A stretch of DNA of 64,000 bases. Source: D37C17 sp964551815 (lineage in GTDB: Bacteria > Fidelibacterota > Marinisomatia > SCGC-AAA003-L08 > D37C17). The translations under genes were made by a program, and so were the position numbers. Under the pieces are notes generated by a model. It was not told the DNA's origin and made no database searches. It saw nothing but the letters and a program-made list of their open reading frames with translations. Location of the stretch: the NCBI GenBank assembly GCA_964551815.1, contig CAZKEL010000003.1, forward strand, positions 1 through 64,000, given 5' to 3'. Within the stretch, counting starts at the first letter, position 1. Each line of letters begins with the position of its first letter. This document shows positions 1 to 8,105 of this stretch, one piece after another.

Positions 1-141
1 CCATAAAATTCCTGCACCAATTGCCATGCGCCAAAAGGAAATAGCTACAGCGGGAACCTCTGAAAGATAGCGGGCAACAATGGGGGAAGTACTTACTGCA
101 AACATGGCAGCAGAAAGTAATAAGGGTAAACGGTAGTTCAT
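1..141 (-). CDS. EamA/DMT-family transporter, N-terminal fragment
   Basis: The reverse strand from position 141 reads an open frame to the window edge that begins MNYRLPLLLSAAMFAVST and continues into SFWRMAIGAG. A short hydrophobic first helix followed by an F-W-R-M-x-x-G motif is typical of the first EamA repeat of drug/metabolite transporters. The ATG shares four bases (ATGA) with the stop of the upstream aminotransferase, so the two are probably translationally coupled. Only 47 residues are visible, so the substrate cannot be guessed. The family call rests on the N-terminal pattern alone. Confidence 0.6.
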   Translation of the reverse strand, partial: MNYRLPLLLSAAMFAVSTSPIVARYLSEVPAVAISFWRMAIGAGILW

Positions 142-1268
142 GAAAGCAAATCTGCCACCGCTTCAATCAGTCGCTGGGCATCTTCTTCTGTATTATAAAG
201 GTGGAAAGAAAATCGCAGAAAATTTTCACCCTCCCATTCAAATACAGGAATTTGAATTTGGAAATCTTTAAGTAATTGCCGCTTAAATGACTCTCCATCG
301 GAAATCGGCAGATGGACAGAAGCCATTTGCCCCAGCCAGGAATCAGGACAAATTGCCCTTGTGTTTGTAATTTCCAAAATTTGTCTGCGAGTGTCTGCAA
401 CCAATTTGCGGTTTCTTTTGGCATGACTTACCCAATTATTTTCCTGTAAAAACCGGATGGCTGCGGGAACGGTAAGAAAAGGGGTCATATCCCTTGTGCC
501 CTGCCACTCATGTTTATTGAGAAATCGGGAGCCTTCACTTAAATCTGTTTTCCAACCCCAACTGATAACCGGGGGATTTATCCTGTCCTGGAGATCCTTT
601 TTCACATAAAGAAAAGAGGTACCTTTGGGAGCACACATCCATTTATGGCAAGCTCCAGTATAATAATCAGGATTCAATTCTGAAACGGATAAGGGGAAGT
701 GCCCCGGAATATGAGCCCCATCAATAAACACAGAAATTCCCTTTGTTTCTGCAAATTCCAATATATCCTCAATTGGGAACTGGCATGCCGTCATACTGGT
801 TAGGTGACTGATGAAGATGAGTTTTGTCTTCTCATTACAATGGGATAGAAAAATGTTTAGAAATTCCTCCTTTGAGGTAATGGGCAGGGGAATTCCAACT
901 TTAAAAAAATTTGCTCCCCTTTTACTGCAGATATGGTTCCAGGTATAGTCCAGAGCACCGTAGATATGGTTGGTGCTGAGTACTTCCTCTCCCGGCTGCA
1001 AATCAAGAGAGCGAGCCACTGCATTGACGGCATGGGTGGGGTTTGGACAGTACACCAAATCATCCCCGTCACAGCCAACAAAGCCGCCCAATGCCTGTCT
1101 GGATTTTTCTAAAAGGGGAAATATGTCTGTTTCTAAAAACTGAACGGGGTCTGCTTCCATTTTTCTCTGCCAATACCATAGTTCTTCATAAACCATTTTT
1201 GGTACAGCACCAAAGGAACCATGATTGAGAAATACTATCTCAGGATCAAGATAGAAATTGGATTTCAT
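138..1268 (-). CDS. Class V PLP aminotransferase, isopenicillin-N-epimerase-like
   Basis: A 376-residue PLP enzyme of the class V aminotransferase fold. The N-terminus has LDPEIVFLNHGSFGAVP, the usual opening of isopenicillin-N epimerase-like proteins. FIDGAHIPGH near residue 182 carries the aspartate that contacts the pyridine nitrogen. TGACHKWMCAPKG places the Schiff-base lysine at about K209. Family members act as epimerases, cysteine desulfurases or lyases, and the sequence does not say which. It is the fifth gene of a minus-strand operon that also holds a DadA-like amino-acid dehydrogenase, so a role in amino-acid turnover is reasonable but inferred. It ends in an ATGA overlap with the transporter downstream. 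Confidence 0.8.
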   Translation of the reverse strand: MKSNFYLDPEIVFLNHGSFGAVPKMVYEELWYWQRKMEADPVQFLETDIFPLLEKSRQALGGFVGCDGDDLVYCPNPTHAVNAVARSLDLQPGEEVLSTNHIYGALDYTWNHICSKRGANFFKVGIPLPITSKEEFLNIFLSHCNEKTKLIFISHLTSMTACQFPIEDILEFAETKGISVFIDGAHIPGHFPLSVSELNPDYYTGACHKWMCAPKGTSFLYVKKDLQDRINPPVISWGWKTDLSEGSRFLNKHEWQGTRDMTPFLTVPAAIRFLQENNWVSHAKRNRKLVADTRRQILEITNTRAICPDSWLGQMASVHLPISDGESFKRQLLKDFQIQIPVFEWEGENFLRFSFHLYNTEEDAQRLIEAVADLLS

Positions 1269-1293
1269 TTCAGTAAATCAGAAAAGAAAGAAA

Positions 1294-2367
1294 TCAGGAT
1301 TTCAACTTTTCAATGTCAGCTTTCTTAATATGAAGGGTGCGTTGTGGGTAGGGGATTTCGATACCTTCATCCATGAAGCGTTTGTAGATGATGGAATTTA
1401 TTTCATCTGTAATTCTGCCTCGATCTGCAGGTTTGTCAATCCAGAATAATTGCTGAAAGATAAGCCCTGAATCACCAAAGGAGCGAAAGCGGACTCTTGG
1501 TTCAGGGCGTTTGCAGACATTGTCATTTTCCAGGGCAATATCCATGAGGAGGCTGCGCACTTTGTCAATATCAGAACCATAAGCAACGGAAATGGTAATG
1601 CGTACCCGCTCCCCTTCAACGGGACCTCCGCTCTCATTAATGATTTTTGAATTAGCTATGAGGGAATTGGGCAGAGTAATTTCAATGTCATCGCGGGTCA
1701 TAATTCGGGTGCTGCGCAGTCCGATAGTTTTCACATAACCCCGCTCGCCGCCATCTAAATTGATATAGTCCCCTGGTTTATAGGGTGTGTCGGCCATAAT
1801 GAAGAATCCTGCAAAGAGATTAGCCACAGTATCCTTAGCTGCAAAACCTAAAATGGCAGCTAAAATGGTGGTAGATGCCAGCCAGCCGGTAACATCAATA
1901 TTCCAACTGATAAAAATGAAATACAGAGCCAGCATGAAGAGGATAACTTTGCCCACATTATCAAAAATGGGTAAGGTATGTGCCTGAACAATGCTTTCTT
2001 TTTTACTGTGCCGGCTATACCAATTAATAAAATGGACGAATGCCTGAAACAACGCCAAAGACCAGATAATAATAGCAATGGATTTAAAAGCACCCAGCAG
2101 AACAAAGGTAATTATTTCCGGAAGATTGAAAAGCCGGGCAGAGATGCCCAGTCCCACAAAGAGGATACTGTAGTAGATGGGGCGGTGCAGAATTTGTATT
2201 ATGCGGTCATCAATGGTACTTTTAGTACGGTCTGCCAGACGGGATAAAATTGAACTGATTGCCCAGTCAGCTAATTTAGCCGCCAACAAAGAACCCACAA
2301 TATAAAGGACTGCCTGCACAATGGAGTTTTGTATGAGGGTGAAGAAGAGTTCTGTGTATTCAGTCAT
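1294..2367 (-). CDS. Small-conductance mechanosensitive channel (MscS family)
   Basis: A 357-residue inner-membrane protein. About four to five hydrophobic segments precede the pore-lining helix and the conserved MscS core GFAAKDTVANLFAGFFIM, followed by a beta domain (PGDYINLDGGERGYVKTIGL) and an alpha/beta cytoplasmic domain. These channels open under membrane tension during hypo-osmotic shock. The C-terminus IPYPQRTLHIK is the usual family ending. It lies 39 bases after the DUF4442 gene and 25 bases before the aminotransferase gene on the same strand, so it is probably co-transcribed, although no functional link to its neighbours is evident. Confidence 0.9.
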   Translation of the reverse strand: MTEYTELFFTLIQNSIVQAVLYIVGSLLAAKLADWAISSILSRLADRTKSTIDDRIIQILHRPIYYSILFVGLGISARLFNLPEIITFVLLGAFKSIAIIIWSLALFQAFVHFINWYSRHSKKESIVQAHTLPIFDNVGKVILFMLALYFIFISWNIDVTGWLASTTILAAILGFAAKDTVANLFAGFFIMADTPYKPGDYINLDGGERGYVKTIGLRSTRIMTRDDIEITLPNSLIANSKIINESGGPVEGERVRITISVAYGSDIDKVRSLLMDIALENDNVCKRPEPRVRFRSFGDSGLIFQQLFWIDKPADRGRITDEINSIIYKRFMDEGIEIPYPQRTLHIKKADIEKLKS

Positions 2368-2406
2368 AGGCGAAAAATTAGGCAGGATTATTTATCATTG
2401 TAAAAA

Positions 2407-2916
2407 TTATTCTGATTTCCTTTTTCTTAAAAACACCTGAACCCTTCCCTTAACACAGACCTTTCCTTCTGAATCTATCCCCTCAATTTCATGCCAGTCG
2501 TCATATTTGCCTTTAGTATTTAAGGCCTTCATTGCGGCTTCAATTTCAACTGTGGATATCTGAAAATCAAAACTAATATCAGATTTCACCATTTTTATAA
2601 ATTGCACCTGAACCGCCTTTGAGTAGAAATCCGTGGGAATTCCGTTACGTAAGATTATCTGTTTCAGCAGGATAGGAAAGAAGGGGTCCAAAGCTGACGC
2701 AATAGATCCACCCCAAACAGATTTATTGGGATTGCGGTTCCAGAATGAATGGATGAGTTTTACTTTCATTGTGGTGAAGTCATCTGCAATTTCTACAATT
2801 CGGATACGATTAACCAGAAAAGGGAACCACCAATTTAATAGGCGTTTAAGCGTTTTCGGTTTCAATTCCACTGAATGGTATCGTTTAAGAAAATAATTGG
2901 CAGGATTCAGATTCAT
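2407..2916 (-). CDS. DUF4442 hotdog-fold thioesterase-like protein
   Basis: A 169-residue protein that matches the DUF4442 pattern. It has an N-terminal LLNWWFPFLVNRIRI stretch, then DDFTTMKVKLIHSFWNRNPN and SVWGGSIASALDPFFPILL. The last holds the small-residue helix that packs in a hotdog dimer. DUF4442 proteins are related to PaaI/YiiD acyl-CoA thioesterases, but the substrate is unknown here. The start codon overlaps the stop of the upstream FAD oxidoreductase by an ATGA, which fixes the start and indicates translational coupling. Confidence 0.75.
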   Translation of the reverse strand: MNLNPANYFLKRYHSVELKPKTLKRLLNWWFPFLVNRIRIVEIADDFTTMKVKLIHSFWNRNPNKSVWGGSIASALDPFFPILLKQIILRNGIPTDFYSKAVQVQFIKMVKSDISFDFQISTVEIEAAMKALNTKGKYDDWHEIEGIDSEGKVCVKGRVQVFLRKRKSE

Positions 2917-4163
2917 GCAGACCCCACTGTCATACCACTTAGAGATATTTCAGGAGTTTTACCATTAATGAGGTGGGCAGTGATTTTTGCTGACCCGGCG
3001 CACATGGTCCAGCCTAAATGTCCATGGCCGGTATTATAAAATAGGTTATCCAGCCTCCCTCTGCCGAAAATGGGTGCACCATTTGGGGTCATAGGGCGAA
3101 GTCCTGCCCAGTAATCGGCTTTGGAGAAATCCATTGCATTGGGGAAAAGGGAGTCTACCTGCTTGGTCATGGCAGTGAAATCAGCAGGGGTGCAGGCAAT
3201 ATCATAACCTGAAATTTCTGCTACAGAGGTAAAGCGGATTCTATCCCCCATCATGGAAAATGCCAGGAGATTATCTTCATCAATACCGCTGTGAACCGGT
3301 GCTTTTTCCACATCTACTATGGGAACGGTTAAAGAATATCCCTTCACCGGGTAAATGGGAAGGTAATCTCCCACTTTTTTTGCTAATAGGGGACTGTAAG
3401 CAGCCAAGGCCATAACGCATACATCGGTTTCAAATTCCCCTTTATCTGTAATAATGGATGTCAGTTTTCTATTCTTTTGTTTTAGAGAAAAGATGGAGGT
3501 ATCGTATTGAAATTGAACGCCATTTCTCTCACAATCAGCAGCAAGAGCGCTGGCAAAATCATGGCAGCAACCAGATTCATCCGTGGAACAAAAAATACCC
3601 CCTGCCGGGTTTGGCAGCATATTTTTCAGAGCGGGTTCCCTGTCCAGGAGTTCTTCTGAGTTCAGCAGTTGAAGATTCGCCATTTTATCCTTCAGGATTT
3701 CCATTTTTGCCTTGCCATCCAAAAAGGACTCAGGGGTTCTGAAAATATAAATAAGTCCTCTGCGATTCTGATGATATTCAATCTCAAGTTCATCTGTCAA
3801 TTTTTGAAATTGTTGTTGAGAATAGAAACTCAGGGAATGTTTTCGCAGGGTATTTTCAATCATTTTTGACCGGCGGCACTGCATCAGGAACCTCAGTCCC
3901 CAGCGCCACATATTTGGGTCCCACTGCCATTTAAAGCGGAAAGCCTGCTGCCTTTTGAAAATAGATTTGAACAAATTTCCCGGTAGTTTTGGCGAGGTCC
4001 AGGCATAGGAATGTCCCGGTGCAATAAGACCTGCATTACCAAAGCTGGTTTCAAGTGCCGGTGCGGATTGTCTGTCAATAATGGTTATTTCATGTCCTGA
4101 TTTTTGTAATTCCCAGGCAGTTGTAATTCCAATAATTCCCGCCCCTAAAATTATAATACGCAT
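2913..4163 (-). CDS. dadA: FAD-dependent D-amino-acid dehydrogenase-like oxidoreductase
   Basis: A 416-residue DAO/DadA-family enzyme. The chosen start MRIIILGAGIIGITTAWEL puts the Rossmann GxGxxG dinucleotide loop at the very N-terminus, and it begins four bases after the upstream esterase stop. An open frame extends 61 codons further upstream but runs back into the esterase gene and adds no recognisable domain, so I rejected that start. Internal motifs fit DadA: SFGNAGLIAPGH, a YPVKGYSLTVP strand and the C-terminal YNTGHGHLGWTM flavin-contact region. DadA oxidises D-amino acids to 2-oxo acids and passes electrons to quinone. Glycine or sarcosine oxidase activity is a less likely alternative. 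Confidence 0.8.
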   Translation of the reverse strand: MRIIILGAGIIGITTAWELQKSGHEITIIDRQSAPALETSFGNAGLIAPGHSYAWTSPKLPGNLFKSIFKRQQAFRFKWQWDPNMWRWGLRFLMQCRRSKMIENTLRKHSLSFYSQQQFQKLTDELEIEYHQNRRGLIYIFRTPESFLDGKAKMEILKDKMANLQLLNSEELLDREPALKNMLPNPAGGIFCSTDESGCCHDFASALAADCERNGVQFQYDTSIFSLKQKNRKLTSIITDKGEFETDVCVMALAAYSPLLAKKVGDYLPIYPVKGYSLTVPIVDVEKAPVHSGIDEDNLLAFSMMGDRIRFTSVAEISGYDIACTPADFTAMTKQVDSLFPNAMDFSKADYWAGLRPMTPNGAPIFGRGRLDNLFYNTGHGHLGWTMCAGSAKITAHLINGKTPEISLSGMTVGSA

Positions 4164-4167
4164 GAAA

Positions 4168-4938
4168 TTAAGTGGAAGCTTTATGGCGTGTAAAAAAGTC
4201 TCTAACCTCCGTATAAATAATCTCCTTATCCGGACTATCAACAAAAAGGTTATGACCGACTTTTTCAAGCAAAACCTGCTTTTTTGTTTCTGAGGATATG
4301 CTGTCATATACCAGCGAAATATTGTCCGAAATTGCCAGGAGATCAATTTTGGAGTGTAATTGCAGAGCAGGGCATTTTACCCTGGGTAATTCTGTTTTCA
4401 CAAGGTTTGTCAGTTTCCGCATTTCATTAACTGCTGACATGGGCCAGACCTTATAGCCAAAAAAGCTTAGTTCATCCCTGATTTTTTTTGAATAAGACAA
4501 TCGTTTTGGGCGAAAGGGAATTAATTTATGAAGCAAGGGAGTTAAAATTCGGGTTCCCAAATAATCTTTGAATTCCAAAACAGTGGAAGCAAATACTGCA
4601 GCATTTAGCGGAAAGAGTGAACTGAGATGCAGGGCAAGAACGGATCCCATACTCACACCCACCACAAAAACAGAATCGCATCGGGCAGACATTTCAGCTA
4701 CACCCTGTTCAGTGTATTCCAGCCAATCAGTATATTTTACTCTATTGCAATCTTCCGGAGTAGTACCATGTCCCGGAAGGTTTATTGCTTTGGTGTAAAA
4801 TCCGTGGCTGCCTAAGTATTCTGCTAATTCTCTGGTTTCATAGGTAGTGTTGGTAAATCCATGAATAATATAGACTCCGTATCTACTGTCAGTGTTGAAC
4901 TCATATTCATTGGAATCGAAATAATCTGAAATGGTCAT
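4168..4938 (-). CDS. Alpha/beta hydrolase, Est30-like carboxylesterase
   Basis: A 256-residue single-domain alpha/beta hydrolase. YGVYIIHGFTNTTYE supplies the oxyanion-hole HGF. VVGVSMGSVLALH is the GxSxG nucleophile elbow with Ser at about residue 95. LHSKIDLL near residue 203 supplies the acid, and VGHNLFVD near residue 237 supplies the catalytic His. This layout matches thermostable carboxylesterase Est30 and monoacylglycerol-lipase-like enzymes. No signal peptide is present, so it is probably cytoplasmic. It is the first gene of the operon running to the left edge of the window; the AT-rich gap 4939-5088 upstream is the likely promoter region. Confidence 0.8.
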   Translation of the reverse strand: MTISDYFDSNEYEFNTDSRYGVYIIHGFTNTTYETRELAEYLGSHGFYTKAINLPGHGTTPEDCNRVKYTDWLEYTEQGVAEMSARCDSVFVVGVSMGSVLALHLSSLFPLNAAVFASTVLEFKDYLGTRILTPLLHKLIPFRPKRLSYSKKIRDELSFFGYKVWPMSAVNEMRKLTNLVKTELPRVKCPALQLHSKIDLLAISDNISLVYDSISSETKKQVLLEKVGHNLFVDSPDKEIIYTEVRDFFTRHKAST

Positions 4939-5088
4939 GTTTCAATAGTAATAAAAATAAATAAAAGGATGGAAAAATCAGTGAAAGGACGGACCATAAT
5001 TTAGATTTATAACATAGGCAAAAAATAAAGAAAATCGCCCTTATTCATTTTTCAAGGGTAAACATTGCTGTTAATTAAAAAGTAAATT

Positions 5089-6501
5089 TTAGTACACAGG
5101 TAAAGAACTATCCACCCTTTTTGCCCATTCATTGATTCCACCGGTAAGATTCGCAACTGATTTGAAATTTTGATTAGATAAAAACTCACAGATTTGGGCA
5201 GAGCGCACACCAGTACGGCACATGACCACATAATCTAAATCTGTATTTAATTCCTCAAGGCGCTTTGGAACCTCATTCATGGGAATATGCATAGCGCCCT
5301 GTAACTTTGAAATTTCCAGCTCAAAATCTTCTCGAACATCTATAATGGTAGGTGCAGATCCGTTTTGAAGAACTGTTTCTAATTCTGTTACATCCATTTC
5401 TCTATAGGCAATTTTTTCAGTAACAGCTTCTATTCCGCAGAATTGTTTATAATCAATGAGTTCAGTTACGGTGGGGGATGCGCCGCACACAACACAATCC
5501 TCATTTTTATTCACTTTCAATTCGCTGAATTCCATAGAGAGGGCATCAAATAGCATGAACCTGCCTACCATAAGATCACCGATTCCTAAAATAAGTTTCA
5601 GGGCTTCATTTGCCTGCATGGTTCCGATAATACCGGGAAGTACACCAAGCACACCCCCTTCTGCACAGGAAGGAACCAGCCCCGGCGGTGGAGGAGTGGG
5701 GTAGAGGCAGCGGTAACAGGGACCGTCTTCATAATTAAATACAGAAACCTGTCCATCAAAGCGGTAGATGCTGCCATAAACATTTGGTTTTCCCAGCAGA
5801 ACGCAGGCATCATTTACTAAATAACGGGTGGGAAAATTATCAGTACCGTCCACCACCAAATCATAGTTCTTAACTATATCCAACGCATTTTCAGAGGAGA
5901 GGGCCACTTCATGTAGAATATAATTGGTGTATGGATTCAAATTCTCCAGCCGCTCTTTCGCTGAGAGCAGTTTAGACTTACCCTGTTGATCTACACCAAA
6001 TAATACCTGTCTTTGTAAGTTAGATTCATCCACTACATCAAAATCCACCATACCGATGGTACCCACGCCCGCTGCAGCTAAATACAAAGATACCGGACTT
6101 CCCAGTCCGCCTGCGCCTACAACCAGAACCTTTGCTCCTTTAATTTTCTTCTGTCCTTCCACGCCTACTTCCGGCAGGGATAAATGTCTGCTGTATCGTA
6201 TAAATTCTTCCGGAGATAGTTTTGGTGCACCACCGGCAATGGAAGGGATGATGCGCACATCGGCACCTTCATTCACCGGAGTTTCCAATCCTCCTTTTTG
6301 GCGGATGTCTTCCCCGTTTACAAAAATATTTACAAAATTGCGCAGAGAGCCATTTTCCTCAATGAGGTGGTTTTTAATTTCAGGATGTGCTATAAAAAGC
6401 TCCTCCAACACAGCTCCTACTGATTGGCTGTTTACCTTCATTTTTGCTTCACCATTTGTAAATCGGCGCAGGGGTGAAGGAATTCGTAATTCACTCGACA
6501 T
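5089..6501 (-). CDS. Fused sulfur carrier (CysO), MoeB/ThiF-type activating enzyme and rhodanese
   Basis: A 470-residue three-domain protein. Residues 1-91 are a MoaD/ThiS-like ubiquitin-fold carrier that closely resembles mycobacterial CysO (FVNIFVNGEDIR, then IIPSIAGG ending at Gly90-Gly91). Residues 93 to about 340 are an E1-like ThiF/MoeB adenylyltransferase (GAGGLGSP at 129, plus paired zinc-binding cysteines CYRC and CVVC). The C-terminal ~100 residues are a rhodanese with active-site Cys at about 428 (MCRTGVRS). Mycobacterial MoeZ is E1 plus rhodanese; here the carrier is attached as well. I chose the start at 6501 because AAGGAGG at 6511-6517 is nine bases away, against three for the ATG at 6507. 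The gene overlaps the JAMM peptidase gene by 11 bases. Confidence 0.9.
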   Translation of the reverse strand: MSSELRIPSPLRRFTNGEAKMKVNSQSVGAVLEELFIAHPEIKNHLIEENGSLRNFVNIFVNGEDIRQKGGLETPVNEGADVRIIPSIAGGAPKLSPEEFIRYSRHLSLPEVGVEGQKKIKGAKVLVVGAGGLGSPVSLYLAAAGVGTIGMVDFDVVDESNLQRQVLFGVDQQGKSKLLSAKERLENLNPYTNYILHEVALSSENALDIVKNYDLVVDGTDNFPTRYLVNDACVLLGKPNVYGSIYRFDGQVSVFNYEDGPCYRCLYPTPPPPGLVPSCAEGGVLGVLPGIIGTMQANEALKLILGIGDLMVGRFMLFDALSMEFSELKVNKNEDCVVCGASPTVTELIDYKQFCGIEAVTEKIAYREMDVTELETVLQNGSAPTIIDVREDFELEISKLQGAMHIPMNEVPKRLEELNTDLDYVVMCRTGVRSAQICEFLSNQNFKSVANLTGGINEWAKRVDSSLPVY

Positions 6502-6940
6502 TTGCATTTTCCTCCTTAATTAATTTAATATTTTCTTCTATAAAAAACTTGCGGTCATCATTTAACTGCCAGGAGCGGTAACTAACTGACTTCCCCTTTT
6601 GGACAGAAATAATGATATAGCTGAATCCAGGCCAGGCATGATCCCGGTCAAAATCACTGGGCTTATCCGGATGATCAGGGTGGGAATGCACTATACTGAT
6701 GACAGAAAGTCCTCGCTGGTCAGCCTCATCTTCCGCCTGTTGATAAGCCAATGGGTCAATGAGAAATCGTCTTTCCCGATTTTCTTCTTTAGTATTGGCA
6801 GCAGGAAGGTATTCCAGGCCTTTTGATTCATCTCCATTGAAATTTCCGAGAATGAACCCGCAACATTCATGAGGATAATCCTGTTCGGCATGCAAACAGA
6901 AATCATCCATTATTTTTTTTGTAAGATGTATAGCTCCCAT
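6491..6940 (-). CDS. mec: JAMM/Mov34 metallopeptidase, Mec-like (CysO-cysteine peptidase)
   Basis: A 149-residue MPN+/JAMM zinc peptidase. All metal and catalytic residues are present: Glu25 in YPHECCGFILG, and the HxHx7SxxD signature with His85, His87, Ser95 and Asp98 (VHSHPDHPDKPSDFD). In mycobacteria, Mec removes cysteine from the CysO-cysteine adduct to regenerate the carrier. The start at 6940 lies one base after the cysM stop; an in-frame Met at 6985 would run back into cysM without adding domain sequence. Its position between cysM and the CysO-bearing fusion makes the function strong by context. It might also cut the fusion protein after the internal Gly-Gly, which is speculation. Confidence 0.88.
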   Translation of the reverse strand: MGAIHLTKKIMDDFCLHAEQDYPHECCGFILGNFNGDESKGLEYLPAANTKEENRERRFLIDPLAYQQAEDEADQRGLSVISIVHSHPDHPDKPSDFDRDHAWPGFSYIIISVQKGKSVSYRSWQLNDDRKFFIEENIKLIKEENANVE

Positions 6941-6941
6941 A

Positions 6942-7850
6942 TTAACTCCATAGTCCGGCACTGAAATATCTGTCGCCGAAATCATTAAAAAGTGTTACAA
7001 TTTTACCGGACGAAACGTTTTCCATTAATTTGGAACAGGCTGCAATATAGGAACCTGAGGACTGCCCCACAAAGATACCGCTTTTAGCAATCTGATTACT
7101 CCAATGTTTTGCTTCGTCTGCAGTTACATAAATCCATTCATCAACAACGGACTCATCAAAGATCTTTGGAACAATATCTTCCGGTGAACCCAGGGGTTTG
7201 AGGCCTTCAATACCTGGCCAGACTTCAGGGCGAACTCCGTAAATTTTTATATTGGGAAGTACTTCTTTTAGTTTTCTGCCTATGCCGGTGATAGAACCGC
7301 CTGTACCCACACCGCCTACAAAATATTCAAACTCACCCTCCATTTGCGAGAGAATTTCCTCTGCAGTTCCGTGGTAATGGGATAGCCAGTTATTATCGTT
7401 AGCATATTGATCACAAAGAAAATATTTTTCAGGATCAGCATCTACTAATTTATGAACATGGCGCAGGGCCTCATCATAGCCCTCAATGGGATCCGTTTCA
7501 ATAATGGTGGTACCATGTGCTTTCATACGCTGTTTTCGCTCCATGCTGGCATTACCGGGAATGACTATTTGAACCTGGTAGCCCAGTGCATTACCAATCA
7601 TGGAATAAGCAATCCCTGCATTTCCGCTGGAAGAGTCAATGATAATTTTATCTTTGGTGAGTTCCCCTGATTCTATGGCCCGGGTAAGCATACGTTTTAC
7701 CGGACGGTCCTTTAGAGAACCTCCGGGGTTCATCCATTCTGCTTTTGCAAATAAGGAAATTTCTGAAGAGGGAGTAAGGAAACTGACATCCAAAAGCGGC
7801 GTGTTTCCAATAAGGTCTAAAATTCCCGTTGTAGTTAATTCTGTTTCCAT
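6942..7850 (-). CDS. cysM: Cysteine synthase, CysM type
   Basis: A 302-residue fold-type II PLP enzyme. The PLP lysine is Lys47 in NPGGSLKDRP, the substrate loop is DSSSGNAGIAYS, and the phosphate-binding glycine loop is GGVGTGGSITG. It is the first structural gene of the operon that also encodes a JAMM peptidase and a CysO-E1-rhodanese fusion. That context points to the thiocarboxylate pathway: CysM adds the CysO-COSH sulfur to an activated serine, which is O-phosphoserine in Mycobacterium tuberculosis. O-acetylserine as co-substrate cannot be excluded. Expression is probably controlled by the attenuator just upstream (7880-8012). Confidence 0.9.
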   Translation of the reverse strand: METELTTTGILDLIGNTPLLDVSFLTPSSEISLFAKAEWMNPGGSLKDRPVKRMLTRAIESGELTKDKIIIDSSSGNAGIAYSMIGNALGYQVQIVIPGNASMERKQRMKAHGTTIIETDPIEGYDEALRHVHKLVDADPEKYFLCDQYANDNNWLSHYHGTAEEILSQMEGEFEYFVGGVGTGGSITGIGRKLKEVLPNIKIYGVRPEVWPGIEGLKPLGSPEDIVPKIFDESVVDEWIYVTADEAKHWSNQIAKSGIFVGQSSGSYIAACSKLMENVSSGKIVTLFNDFGDRYFSAGLWS

Positions 7851-7879
7851 AAAGACCCAATAATTTAAACAGTATTTAT

Positions 7880-7918
7880 AAAAAAACCCCTTCTACTTTG
7901 CCGGCAAAAGGGGTTTTT
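7880..7918 (-). terminator. Intrinsic terminator in the cysM leader (attenuator)
   Basis: On the minus strand an 11-bp perfect stem (AAAAACCCCTT pairing with AAGGGGTTTTT) encloses a 15-nt loop containing TTGCCGGCAAA and ends in a run of seven U. It sits 30 bases upstream of the cysM start and about 23 bases downstream of the leader-peptide stop, which is where a transcription attenuator would be expected. It could also be read as a plain terminator for the MDR gene upstream, but the Cys-rich leader peptide between them argues for attenuation. Confidence 0.85.
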
Positions 7919-7940
7919 AGTAGTAAGCCTATTCAAACAA

Positions 7941-8012
7941 TTATGCGGGCAAATTACCTCCTCCATAAAAACAACAACAACAGAGTCTGCTGTTGTAAGT
8001 GATCTTTGCCAT
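7941..8012 (-). CDS. Cysteine-rich leader peptide of the cysM operon (23 aa)
   Basis: An ATG at 8012 opens 23 codons ending in TAA at 7941. The peptide starts MAKITYNSRL, continues with four consecutive TGT cysteine codons (7971-7982) and then FYGGGNLPA. A 7-bp hairpin (ACAACAG/CTGTTGT) overlaps the Cys codons, and a perfect Shine-Dalgarno-like GGAGGAGGT follows them. A hexamer TTTGCC at 7948-7953 can pair with GGCAAA in the loop of the terminator (7897-7902), which gives a possible antiterminator when ribosomes stall at Cys codons. No strong ribosome site precedes the ATG. Poly-Cys leader peptides are known upstream of cysteine genes in actinobacteria; I recall none described for this kind of operon. 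Confidence 0.8.
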   Translation of the reverse strand: MAKITYNSRLCCCCFYGGGNLPA

Positions 8013-8043
8013 TTGGTTTGAATATTCTCGCTTCAAGATTAAA

Positions 8044-8073
8044 AATATAAGCAGATATATTAATTGGGTACAA
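8044..8073 (-). promoter_or_regulatory. Probable promoter of the cysM operon
   Basis: TTGTAC (8068-8073) and TATATT (8044-8049) on the minus strand are separated by 18 bases and resemble sigma-70-type -35 and -10 hexamers. Transcription would start near 8037, about 25 bases ahead of the leader-peptide ATG. Primary-sigma consensus in this lineage is assumed, not shown. Confidence 0.45.
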
Positions 8074-8105
8074 GAAATAATTTTAAAAATACAATATTGT
8101 TTTTG

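Noticed and set aside
4164..4346. A 61-codon upstream extension of the DadA-like gene
   Set aside because: It runs back into the esterase gene in another frame and has no domain; the Rossmann motif begins at 4163 with proper spacing to the esterase stop.
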